11,412 nucleotides of DNA from Funneliformis mosseae. Its lineage: Eukaryota > Glomeromycota > Glomeromycetes > Glomerales > Glomeraceae. Position 1 is the first letter of the stretch. Every line of letters starts with the position of its first letter. The notes below the pieces were generated by a model that had not been told where the DNA came from, did not search any database, and saw only the letters and a program-made list of their open reading frames with translations. This document shows positions 1-8,599 of this stretch, in pieces. The position numbers were made by a program, and so were the translations under genes. Location: NCBI GenBank assembly GCA_910592005.1, contig CAJVPP010003522.1, forward strand, positions 1 through 11,412, in the 5' to 3' direction.

Positions 1-75
1 AGTTTCTCGCACGTTACTCCCTGTTATTAAGTCATAGTTGCCCTAAGTTCGACGGTTGAGCGTAGGGTTAACAAC
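1..75. other. GC-rich terminal segment, possible undecayed transposon end
   Basis: This stretch is about 45% G+C by hand count and holds five CpG dinucleotides, whereas the DNA that follows is below roughly 20% G+C with CpG very rare. CCCTA at 41-45 can pair with TAGGG at 63-67, flanked by GTTG (37-40) and CAAC (72-75), giving an imperfect hairpin. Its position upstream of a Tigger-like relic and its spaced TTA-plus-pyrimidine motifs would fit a pogo/Tigger terminal inverted repeat, but no convincing partner was found to the right. It could equally be a short overlap from another genomic context at a contig end. Confidence 0.35.
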
Positions 76-331
76 ATGATAAGATGTACTATAGATAATA
101 TAACTAAAAAATTATATACATTTTTATTTTCAGTTAATAGAGAAAATGATATACACATTTTATCTTTATTTAGATTAATTTGGGTTAATAATCTTATAAT
201 CAATTTTTTTTTTAAAAAAAAATCCTTTAATTTTTTCTTTTCAATTTTTTGCTTTTTGAAATTAAATATTTTTAATATAAATACATTTAATACTCTTTAT
301 ACTCTTTTTTATAATATTTTTAACTAATTTT
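76..331. other. AT-rich spacer or 5' flank of the transposase relic; no gene
   Basis: It is low-complexity A/T sequence with a T10-A9 tract at 204-222. An open frame at 76-327 encodes mostly Phe, Ile, Asn and Leu with no recognisable motif, so I treat it as chance. No promoter or start codon for the downstream relic can be fixed here. Confidence 0.5.
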
Positions 332-946
332 AATAAATCAAAAAGAACTTATACCTCTATCAGTATTAATGTAAAAAAAGAAATATGTAAATATATGTCA
401 GTTAATCCTCATATAAAATAATGTATTGTTACATCATATTTTAATGAAAAATATAGTGGTAAAAATATAAATAGAACAACTATTACAAAAATTTAGCAAG
501 AGTGCGAAAAATGGTTAATTGTTAAGTTAAGTTTATAAAATTTACATAAATTTTGTTATTGTATTACCTAATTTCCTGAACTTGATAAAATTTTATAAAT
601 TTGGATATCTCAAGTAGTTGCAGCTAGACTTCCTCTAACAGATTTAATTTTACAATAAAAAGGAATAGAACTTGTACAAATGTTAAATATTAGAGAGGAT
701 CAATTAAAATTTACTAATGGATAAATGTGAAGATTTAAACAAAGAAATAGACTTCAAAGATATAATTTTTTTGGTAAATTAAATAGTGTTCTATTTATAA
801 TACTTTTAGAAGAAAGATTACATTTATGTGCACTTTTATCATTATATAATAAAGAAGATATTTACAATGCTGATGAAACTGATCTTTTTTTTCAAATGGA
901 GCCAAACTAAATACTTAGTACAGGAGCTATAGCAGGTCATAAGAAC

Positions 947-1028
947 GTGAGATTTATTTATAATAAACTTAAAAAATTTTTATTAATTATAAATTTTTTA
1001 AATAAATTTTATTTAATTAATTTTATAG
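947..1028 (+). other. Spliceosomal intron 1 of the transposase relic
   Basis: This 82-nt, almost purely A/T insert starts GTGAGA and ends TTTTATAG. Removing it joins IAGHKN to NKIWMFILFCVN and moves the reading from frame 2 to frame 0, exactly the frame of the second catalytic Asp. The join continues the expected Tigger core, so a phase-0 GT-AG intron is the best explanation. It also supports a eukaryotic nuclear origin. Confidence 0.75.
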
Positions 1029-1575
1029 AATAAAATCTGAATGTTTATACTTTTTTGTGTAAATACAACAGGTTCTCATAAGCTTCATTCTCTTATAATT
1101 GAAAAATCTCTTAATCTCTAGTATTTTAAAATTCTTAATAAATCAATACTTCTTATTACTTATTAAGCTAATTTTAAAGCATGAATAAGATCTGATATAT
1201 TTGTTGAATGAATAAAAGATTTAGATTATTATTTTTGAATAATAGAAAGGAAGATTTTAATTTTTATTGATAATGCTAGATCTCATTTTAATTCAAAAAT
1301 TTTTGAAGAGAATAATACTATCAAAAATGAATTTAATGATAAAGAAGGATCTAATTATAAAGATTAAAGAAAAAAAATAAAAAAACAAAAAAAAAAGTAA
1401 AAAAAATACCTAATATTACTCTTACAAATATTAAACTTATGTACCTTTTACCAAATATTACTGCACATTTGCAATCTATAAATGCTAGTATTATCTATAG
1501 CTTTAAAGCAAAATATAAACAAGAATTTTGTAGAGGTTTAATTCGTAAATTTGATTTTAGGATAAATCATATAAA

Positions 1576-1661
1576 GTAAGTTATAAAATCTATGATTATT
1601 TTTTTATTTTAAAAAATATAATAAATTAATTTTATTTATTATTTATTTATTTAATAATAAG
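1576..1661 (+). other. Probable spliceosomal intron 2 of the transposase relic
   Basis: GTAAGT at 1576-1581 follows the codons for INHI, and AATAATAAG ending at 1661 precedes a frame reading LNVKEVIDYIAE. The inner sequence is A/T only apart from a few bases. The exact GT-AG cut leaves the frame off by one base, so either one base was lost at the junction during decay or the acceptor has drifted. Confidence 0.55.
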
Positions 1662-2199
1662 TTAAATGTTAAAGAAGTAATAGATTATATTGCTGAGACT
1701 TAGAATAATATTAATATAATGACTATTTAAAATTATTAAATGAAAACAGGTATACTTTCATCTGATAATGAATTTGTTGATAATGATATAAGAGAGTAAG
1801 ATAATAAGAAAATTGCTAGTCTTCTTAATGCTTTATTAGATGCAGAAGGAATATAATAATATTTTCAAATAATTGATCAAAATATACCAACTGAGAAATT
1901 TCTTACTGATGAACAAATAGTTAATATAGTATTAACTGAAGAAAAAAAAGAAAGTAATATTGAAGAAGAGAAAGAAGTTCCTCCTATTTTAGTTAACAAA
2001 ACTATTGATGGGTTAAAAACATTTATAAATTATTTTAAATAGCAAGATAATTCTATATAAAATATTGAAGATTTAAAAATATTTCAAAAGTATTTGCGAG
2101 TAGCCAAAATAGAAGAGTTTAATTCTAAAAAATAAAGTACTATTAATATGTATTATAAAAGATATTTTTATAATAATAATTTTAATAATTGGTAGTTAT

Positions 2200-2660
2200 G
2201 ATAGTTAGTAAAAAGATTATAGTTGATAATCTAATTTATTAAAATAAAGGGATTTATATTGCAAACTTATATAAGTTTTTTATGTTTGCGTTTGTGTAAA
2301 GCAAAAAAGTATAAAATAAAGCTGAGATCATAGAGTAAATAGTTGGGAAATAGAGAAGGCAAATATAAGTGTTTTTAAAAAAAAAGTATTTTTGTGATAT
2401 TATTTTCATGTTAGTTAATTAAATTTAAATAGATTTAATTTATTAAAGTTTTTTTCAAAAAAACTTTTTTTTTAATAAAATTTTACATAAGATGTAAATT
2501 AAAATAAAATAATAATAAATTAAATAAATTTTTATTTGATCATTTAAATTAATATAATAAATCATGTGAAATTTAGTATCAAAAATCAGTAAACTTTATT
2601 AAATAAAAAATTAATTTTTCATATAAAACTAATAGTCCTACTTGATCTGGTTAGTCCAAT
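2200..2660. other. AT-rich spacer 3' of the transposase relic; no gene
   Basis: No coding pattern is visible. GCAAAC at 2261-2266 and GTTTGC at 2284-2289 form a six-base inverted pair, and there are several A/T runs. The right terminal repeat of the Tigger copy should lie in or beyond this stretch but could not be recognised. Confidence 0.4.
2445..2467. repeat. Inverted repeat, 11-bp arms around one base
   Basis: AAAGTTTTTTT, a single C, then AAAAAAACTTT is a perfect inverted repeat. The arms are mostly homopolymer and no gene ends here, so a transcription terminator is unlikely. It may be chance in such AT-rich DNA or a site prone to slippage. Confidence 0.4.
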
Positions 2661-3239
2661 CTAAGCTAATCCTAGTCTTGTATCTAAAAAAAAAAAAGAA
2701 TATAAGAATTTGGAAAATTTTAAACAAATAAAAGAATAAAACAAAATAAGAAAATAAAGCTTACTATAACTGTCTAAAATTCAGATCTGAAAAGCTAAAG
2801 AAACATCTAAAAAAAGAAAGTAAACAAAAGATTAAAGTAAAGTAAGAAAATAAACTTATCATTTTAGATATAGCTGAAAAGTCTAAAGATCTAAAAAAAA
2901 TTGGTTAATTAATAACTAAGCAAAAAAAGGAAGAATGAAGCAAAGAAGAAAAGAACGAACTATTTATTTTACACCTTAGATTTAGCCAAAGAGTTTAAAG
3001 ATCTAAAAAAAAGAAGAAATTAGTTAATTAATAACTAAGTAAAAGGAGAATGAAGCAAAGAAAAAAAGAAATGATCCACTCACTTTGCATCTTGAATCTA
3101 GCTGAAAAACTCAAAGATCTAAAAAAAAAAAGAATTGGTTAATTTAATAATTAAGCAAAAGAAGAATAAAGCAAAGAAAAAAAGAAACGAAACTTGCCAT
3201 TTTAGATCCAGTTAAAGTATCAAAAAATCTAAAAAAAAA
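2660..3239. repeat. Decayed minisatellite, 110-116 bp units with a GATCTAAAAA core
   Basis: Clear unit starts are at about 2860, 2972, 3088 and 3198, giving periods of 112, 116 and 110. Each unit has a CATTTTAGAT-like start, AGCTGAAAA, CTAAAGATCT followed by an A run, TTAATTAATAACTAAG, and a purine-rich tail with GAAGCAAAGAA. A weaker, shorter copy begins near 2773 and a fragment precedes it from about 2660. The + strand is strongly purine-rich. Copies differ by C/T and G/A transitions and by A-run length. No protein reading is convincing, and there are no unique spacers or conserved short repeats, so it is not CRISPR. Confidence 0.8.
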
Positions 3240-3261
3240 ATTTAGTTGTTAACAACTAAAT
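3240..3261. repeat. Perfect 22-bp palindrome at the end of the minisatellite
   Basis: ATTTAGTTGTT followed by AACAACTAAAT is its own reverse complement over 22 bases with no spacer. It directly follows the last A run of the array. It is perfect while its surroundings are heavily mutated. It could be a boundary structure, a dimeric protein site or a replication-slippage product. Confidence 0.75.
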
Positions 3262-3880
3262 ATTGAAACAATGATAAAATAATGATAGACTATAGATAAA
3301 TTATAGATATAATAAATATAATAAAATAAATACATTAATACTAGTATTTAATTATATAATCACATATAAGTACACCTCTATATAATCACACTATAAGGTG
3401 ATCCTGAAAGGTATAATTTTAGAAAGTGTCAACTGTAAATATTTAATTAAAAATTATATTATAAAATACAGATAAACTATTAGTATAAATAAAATATTTA
3501 CTAAAAGAAAAGGATAAATTAATTACTAAAATCACATAAACATAAAGATAAATTTTTACTAAATGTTAAACAAATTCTTAAAAGAAATATGATATTATAA
3601 AAATAAATTAAAAATAACAGAATTAATAGAATATTTAAATTAAAAATAATAGAACTAATAGAATATTTAGATTATAATTATAAAATTAACAGATTAATTA
3701 GAATAAAATTATAGAAATTACAGAAAAAAAATTGTAAATTTATAGAAATGTTAAAAAAAAGTAGAAAATTACAAAAATGACAAAAAAGAAAAATCTAGAA
3801 ATTACAAAAAGATCTATAATAATTTTATATAAATAAAGATAATAATAATTTTTCTATATAAATTAATTAGCTCTTTCTCA
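3262..3880. other. Gene-free AT-rich region
   Basis: I see no coding frame. The + strand is A-rich with many TAGAAATTACA-like words. TATATAATCACA occurs twice 26 bases apart (3353-3364 and 3379-3390). The purine-rich character ends near 3840-3880, where the pyrimidine-rich LINE sequence begins. Confidence 0.5.
3605..3668. repeat. Tandem duplication, two 32-bp copies
   Basis: 3605-3636 and 3637-3668 match except at two positions, both C/T differences in opposite directions between copies. That is the pattern expected if the duplicate then suffered independent C-to-T changes. Confidence 0.75.
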
Positions 3881-3889
3881 ATATATAAT

Positions 3890-4850
3890 CAAGATTTATA
3901 CAGACTTAGCGGTCGTTATCTTTCAATTCATAAAGTTTAAATCTTTTCTTCTCCTTTTACAATACTTTGACCATTTTTAAAAGTCAACAACTACATATAT
4001 TAATATTATCTTTTTAATGTAATTTTACAGAAATATCTAGAGGTCTCCTTAATCAAAGTTAAAGTATATTCAGATAATCTTTTCAAAAATAAAGTTGATC
4101 CTCTTGCTAAAAACTGTTCAGATTTTACAGCATTACAACTCAACTTTCACAATGTCTCTAAAGGATTCTTTACATTTCAAACTTTACCAATACTAATTTC
4201 TATATGTTAATTTGTCAAAGAAATTTATAAAGAAGTGTCTATTTTCAAATTAATTAGACTGAATATCCTTTCAAAAAATGTTTTACTTAATCATCCTCAT
4301 TAGTTAACTATTTCTTTTATCTTAAAAGATAATACTGCTTTAACTTATACAAGTTATATTGTATCTTTATTAAGAAAGATGAAATATCAACACTTTCTTG
4401 AGATGTTATCAACCTTAGAAGTACTTAAACAAAAACATTTATCTCTTTATTTTTCTGATTTATTATATTCTCAGTATGAGATAGCTGATGAAAACTTCTA
4501 TTATATTTGGATGTACCTTACAGTTAACTATAAAATAAAACACATATCTAACAATTAAAAGACTATCTAAAATTTGTCATTGATATTACAAACTTTGAAA
4601 TCAAGCAACTTTACTGTTGATAACTCTATACTTATAATATTATTTCTTTATTTATTCTGATTAAAAAAATTATACCACTTTACTTATAAAAATTTATTTA
4701 CAACAAACTTAACGACATCATTCTATTAAATACAACATGCTTATCTTTTATATATTTTATTTTTAAAAAAACTAAAAAAGGTTAGACAGATTGTTGTATC
4801 ATTCAGAAAAAGTTAGAAAAGTTTGCAAATTTCACCTTAAATATAAAATA
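3890..4850 (+). pseudogene. LINE ORF2 3' end relic: RNase H and C-terminal zinc motif
   Basis: This is the C-terminal part of a non-LTR retrotransposon polyprotein. One frame (codons starting at positions equal to 2 modulo 3) stays coherent from about 3940 to 4840, apart from TAA and TAG codons at likely Gln sites such as 4208. IKVKVYSDN (4052-4078) followed by NKVDPLAKNC (from 4088) matches the end of RNase H, in which a His in KVKAHS and a later Asp are active-site residues. The His is now Tyr (4067) and the Asp remains (4097). Downstream, Tyr codons at 4466, 4475, 4502 and 4514 have the spacing of a CX2C-X8-H-X3-C zinc motif, so all four ligands appear changed by single transitions. No reverse transcriptase precedes it; 5' truncation near 3850-3900 is typical of LINE copies. 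The end is uncertain. Confidence 0.72.
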
Positions 4851-5231
4851 AAATGATTATATTATAGCAGGTTTTAATTTATCATTTTGTCTTTCTATTA
4901 ATAGTAACATATCTAATACAATTAGTATTATAGTGCAGTTAGGATCTTATTGGTTAAATTTTTAATACAATAGTGACCATGTCCTCTATTCTCTTCTTTC
5001 AGTTTCTTTTTTTTTCTAAAAAGTGATATATTTAACTTAGGTTAAATTTGATTTAGGAGAATGCAATTTCAGTTTTCTTTAAAATTAGTTCTAGATTAAT
5101 TTTAACAAGATTTTTGTTATTTTTTTGATTTGTATTTTATTTATCATTTTATATTTTAATTTGTATTTTAATTTACTTTTATTATAATAAAGATTTAGTA
5201 AAACTATCACACTTTTTTAAAAAATAAATTT
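4850..5231. other. Junction between two LINE pieces; no clear gene
   Basis: It is T-rich sequence including a pyrimidine tract (about 4985-5020) and repeated TTGTATTTTA words at about 5130-5175. It probably holds the decayed LINE 3' tail and the 5' leader of the next copy. I could not place a poly-A tail or a target-site duplication. Confidence 0.4.
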
Positions 5232-7185
5232 ACAATCGCAATTACTTTGCATCACTCTCTTCAAATAAATAATCAATTAAAAAATAAAATAATACTTAGA
5301 TTCTTGATTTCAAAATTACTCAAGAACTGCTAGCTATATTTACTGAACCTATTTTTATAAAGAATACTAATAACATAAAAGTTAACTCATTCTTAGAAAA
5401 TTCAACTAATAATATTAAAAAAGGAAAAAACAAAGAAATAGAAATAACTTTTCTACCTGCTAAAAATAGTTTCAAAAACATTAACAGCCCATCAGATGCA
5501 TTAAAAAATATTATTGATAACATTTTCATTGTATTTACTATGCCTATTCTCAATGTTAAAAAATTTTTCGCTTATTTTTCTCTTAAAAAATACCCTAGTG
5601 TAAACTCTCAACAGAAGATTATTAAAATTACTAACAAATATAATTTTGATTACACATCTTTTATAGGTGTAATACCTGAAAAATTATCTGCTGATTCTTC
5701 TATTAATATTCTCAAAGTTGCCTTTTTAGATGTTTGAGAATAAGATGATCTTTGCAAAATATAAATTCTAAATATGAATAAAATCACATTCTTACCCTTT
5801 ATTATATAAAATTACACCCCTTCATTTCTACACAATCGATTATAGTAACTGAGATTCTATTAGATGTTATAATTACACAAATTAAAAATTTTTTATCTGT
5901 TATAAAAATATCATTAAATGCATTATAAAAATTCAAAATTTATAACAGCGTGCTATCATTACCTTTAATGAAAAAGCCAAATTTAAATTATTTAAAGAAA
6001 TAGATGGTTTGCTATTAATTAATGATTCTATTCAAATTTACATATATAATTTAAATAGAAAAGAAATCTAAAACAGATCTAAATTCTCAATCAAACTCAT
6101 AAATCTGTCAAAGGGAACTACTACATGTGACCTTTTTGATATTAATCAGATGATCAATACTACTGCTTGAATTATCTCATATATAAGATTGAATTATAAT
6201 TACTTTCAGATAGCTTATTTTTACTTTCGTAATACTAAAGAAGCTAATGCAGCTTTTACCGCAAATAACCTAATTTTTATTAATAAAAAGCTTAAATAAA
6301 CTAGTACTAAACTAAGTTTTATGCAATCTGATTATCTATATAATATAACATATCTTCTTGTCTCAGAAAAAGAAATACATCTAAAGATAGAAATACCTAG
6401 TATTTCTATCAATATTTTTAGCTTGCTCAATTTAATAATTATACTATACTTAAAAACCTCATAACGTTGTTAGAGATAATATTACCTTTATCAATACAGT
6501 CAACCTATCTAATTCTAATGTTTAATATCCTCAAAATCAAAATAAAAGACCATCTTTCTCAAAAAAATTTGTTGCTAACTCAACCAAAAATAATATAAAT
6601 TACCTATTACAAGATAGGCTAATGAACTAATAAATAATAATGAAATTTTGTTTAATAATATTGTGTATCTAACTTTTTATATAAAAAATAGAACTGCTAT
6701 TGGTGGCTTTATACATAATTCTAATTTCAAAAAGTTTATCATATTCTAACTTGAATCTATTACCAATACTCTTAAAGACCTTTGTAATATATTTAAATTC
6801 TCACAAAACTATTTAACTGTTATTAAAAAAGCATTAAATATCAAAGTTACTACTTTTCAAGATGCTGAGATATATAATAATATATTTTCTAAAATCACTA
6901 CTAAAGCAGACCTTAAATCTCTATATATTGATACTTTCTTTTATACTGCACACTTATAGTTATAAACTAATAAATAGTTCATTGCAATCTATCAAAAATA
7001 ATAACAATGAATCTTTGAATTCATTCTAATTATTAACAAATTTTTTAAAATATATCACGATTTTTAAATTGTGTTTGTTAATAAAAATCTTCTCAGCCAA
7101 TATAATATAAGTGTTTTTAACCTTTTAAATAAAGATTTAGATATAATAACAGAATGCTGTATTGACAGTTTCTCACAATAAATTA
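5232..7185 (+). pseudogene. LINE ORF1-like (RNA-binding, gag-like) relic
   Basis: This is a decayed protein of the type that precedes the endonuclease in Glomeromycotina LINEs; its likely role is binding element RNA. From 5232 to about 5850 one frame reads coherently through SPSDALKNII, KKFFAYFSLKKYPSVNSQQK, DYTSFIGVIPEKLS and AAFLDV-like sequence. A frameshift between about 5850 and 5946 leads to a second segment with QRAIITFNEKAKF, FSIKLINLSKGTTTCDL and FQIAYFYF, resembling RRM-like folds in tandem. TGA at 6168 replaces a probable Trp. Past 6300 a zinc knuckle would be expected, but I cannot read one. A third coherent segment (about 6642-7185) includes AIGGFIHNSNFKKF and NISVFNLLNKDLDIITECC, possibly the ORF1 C-terminus or the ORF2 leader. 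The family assignment rests on memory of related fungal proteins; the domain calls are approximate. Confidence 0.6.
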
Positions 7186-8540
7186 TCTTTTAATATTATT
7201 ACTGTCTCTATAAATAATTTTAATAACTTCTTTGACCTTTTTTATCCTAATAATATAAAAAATTTTTCATTACCTTACAAAATGTTAAAGGGTTTAATAA
7301 ACCTACTAAATAATACGTACTTTATTTACTTTACTTTACTTACTATTATGATATAATAAGCCTGCAAGAAACTAATTTTAAATATGATAATACTTTATAT
7401 TTTAATCGTTTCTTTCCTTATTATTAAACATTTTTCAGTAAAGATTGTGATAACCAATTCATTAGTTTCAGTATTAATTTATCTTTTAGTTCTCAATTTT
7501 CAAAGCATATCTTTCAATATGATTTCAAATTTGATTAAGTTATTTATATAAATTTATAATTCACTAATAAATAAAAGCTTTTTGTTATTAATGTTTATGT
7601 CTTTCTAGGAAAAATTAATAATAATATTTCTAACTAAATTTTTAACTATATTTTATAACTTCTTGATAAAACTATTAAATATAATTATCATATTATTCTC
7701 TTTAAAAATTTCAATGTAGATATTGATTAGACAAACAATAATTCACTACAAACATTTTCATTTATTAATTTGCTGAATCACTATAATCTTTTTGATGCAT
7801 TTACTATTTTTTATAATACTAATAATTTATAATTTACTACTTTTCATTGTAACTAATTATCTTTGCAAATTGATTATATCTGAATAATCCTAAAACTCAT
7901 TCTTAATTTGTTCAAAGCAAGTACATTACCTATTGATACACATATTTTTGATTATTATATCATCTCCTCTAAATATGTTAATTTCTTAAAAATTACTATT
8001 AACGATTATAAATATTCTACTAAATCATCTTTTAATTTCAGCAAAATAGATTCGTAAAAATAGATTTAATTTAAAGACAAATTTAATTACTTCATAAATA
8101 ACTATACCTTAAAATGTATTTCTTTTTTCATGACATAGTCTCAAAATACTTTGAATATTTACTGAGACCTTTTTTAAGATACCTTAATAATGATTGCTAA
8201 TAAATATATATCAGTCAGCAAATCTAAAGTCTGTCATCTTTTCAAACAGCCTATCATATTATTCACATTATATATCAATATCAAAATACAACATAAATTT
8301 TTCAAATTATCAAAGAAATGTTTTAACAATAATTCATTCTCTGTTAAATAGTTTAATCTTGATAGTATAATAGATATTTACTCTTTTATGATTTTATTGG
8401 TTAAATTTTATGATGATCATTTTTGAAATATCATATAATTTTTAATTTTAATTGGTAAAAAATTAATTATCATATCATTTATCAAAAATAGAAAGGATAG
8501 TTTTTTAATGTTTTAGTTATTAAAAATATTATTTCAATTA
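7162..8540 (+). pseudogene. LINE endonuclease (EEP/APE-like) relic and downstream linker
   Basis: The intact enzyme would nick target DNA to prime reverse transcription. The N-terminus reads LSFNIITVSINNFNN (from about 7183, frame 1), matching the VNxNGF start. After an indel near 7350, frame 0 continues to beyond 8100: SLQETNF with the catalytic Glu at 7368-7370, LFVINVYVFLG, then FKNFNVDID where the family has GDFNVD. Gly and Asp are now Lys and Asn (7704-7709). IDYIW follows, with TGA at 7881 for Trp, then FDYYIISS where SDH is expected: Ser to Phe and His to Tyr (7947-7955). Each change is explained by C-to-T or G-to-A. The linker to about 8540 (NNYTLKC, ISVSKSKVCHLFKQP) belongs between endonuclease and reverse transcriptase, but no YXDD motif follows. 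The enzyme is dead. Confidence 0.75.
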
Positions 8541-8599
8541 AATTTTCAGCTTTTTTTTTTATTATTTTTATCAAAAATAAAAGTATATATGAAATAAAT

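Larger units (their letters stand above)
332..2200 (+). pseudogene. Tigger/pogo-family DDE transposase relic (CENP-B-like)
   Basis: This is a decayed cut-and-paste transposase of the Tc1/mariner superfamily, pogo/Tigger branch. One frame runs from 341 to 946 and begins KRTYTSIS. The psq/CENP-B DNA-binding region covers about 341-770. The catalytic core follows: NADETDLFF carries the first Asp (872-874), and IDNARSH carries the second Asp (1269-1271) after an intron. The third site reads INAS where the family has (M)DAG, so the third Asp (1481-1483) has become Asn. The C-terminal exon (1662 to about 2195) includes SLLNAL and LTDEQIV. Many in-frame TAA, TAG and TGA codons lie at expected Gln, Trp or Arg positions, for example TAG at 494. 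A poly-A region at about 1368-1406 hides a frameshift. No start ATG survives and the 3' end is approximate. The family call is firm; loss of function is nearly certain unless the genetic code is nonstandard. Confidence 0.88.
5232..8540 (+). mobile_element. Truncated LINE copy: ORF1-like region plus endonuclease, no reverse transcriptase
   Basis: Two consecutive relics read in the same direction, an RNA-binding gag-like region and an EEP endonuclease, in the order of a LINE. The copy stops in the linker after the endonuclease and meets an unrelated relic near 8600. LINEs usually lose the 5' end, so losing the 3' half points to interruption by the downstream sequence or to recombination. Confidence 0.65.

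Noticed and set aside
76..327. An 83-codon open frame after the GC-rich end
   Set aside because: It is low complexity (Phe, Ile, Asn, Leu), contains the T10-A9 tract and has no motif. It lies where the 5' flank of the transposase relic should be.
332..2200. Intact transposase gene in an organism with reassigned stop codons
   Set aside because: The third catalytic Asp is Asn, there is a probable poly-A frameshift, no start codon is visible, and expected Trp positions carry TAG as well as TGA. A code change remains testable but is less likely.
2560..2595. Possible right terminal inverted repeat of the Tigger copy (CATGTGAAATTT resembling the complement of bases 1-17)
   Set aside because: The match needs gaps and several assumed transitions, and does not extend inward; it is too weak in AT-rich DNA.
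2640..2690. tRNA- or SINE-like segment with a B-box-like GGTTAGTCC and an A run
   Set aside because: No cloverleaf can be folded, and the segment grades into the minisatellite, whose units also end in A runs.
2860..3239. CRISPR-like array
   Set aside because: Units are over 110 bp and similar along their whole length, with no unique spacers, in eukaryotic-type DNA.
5320..5553. A 77-codon open frame on the minus strand
   Set aside because: It is the shadow of the coherent + strand ORF1-like relic covering the same bases.
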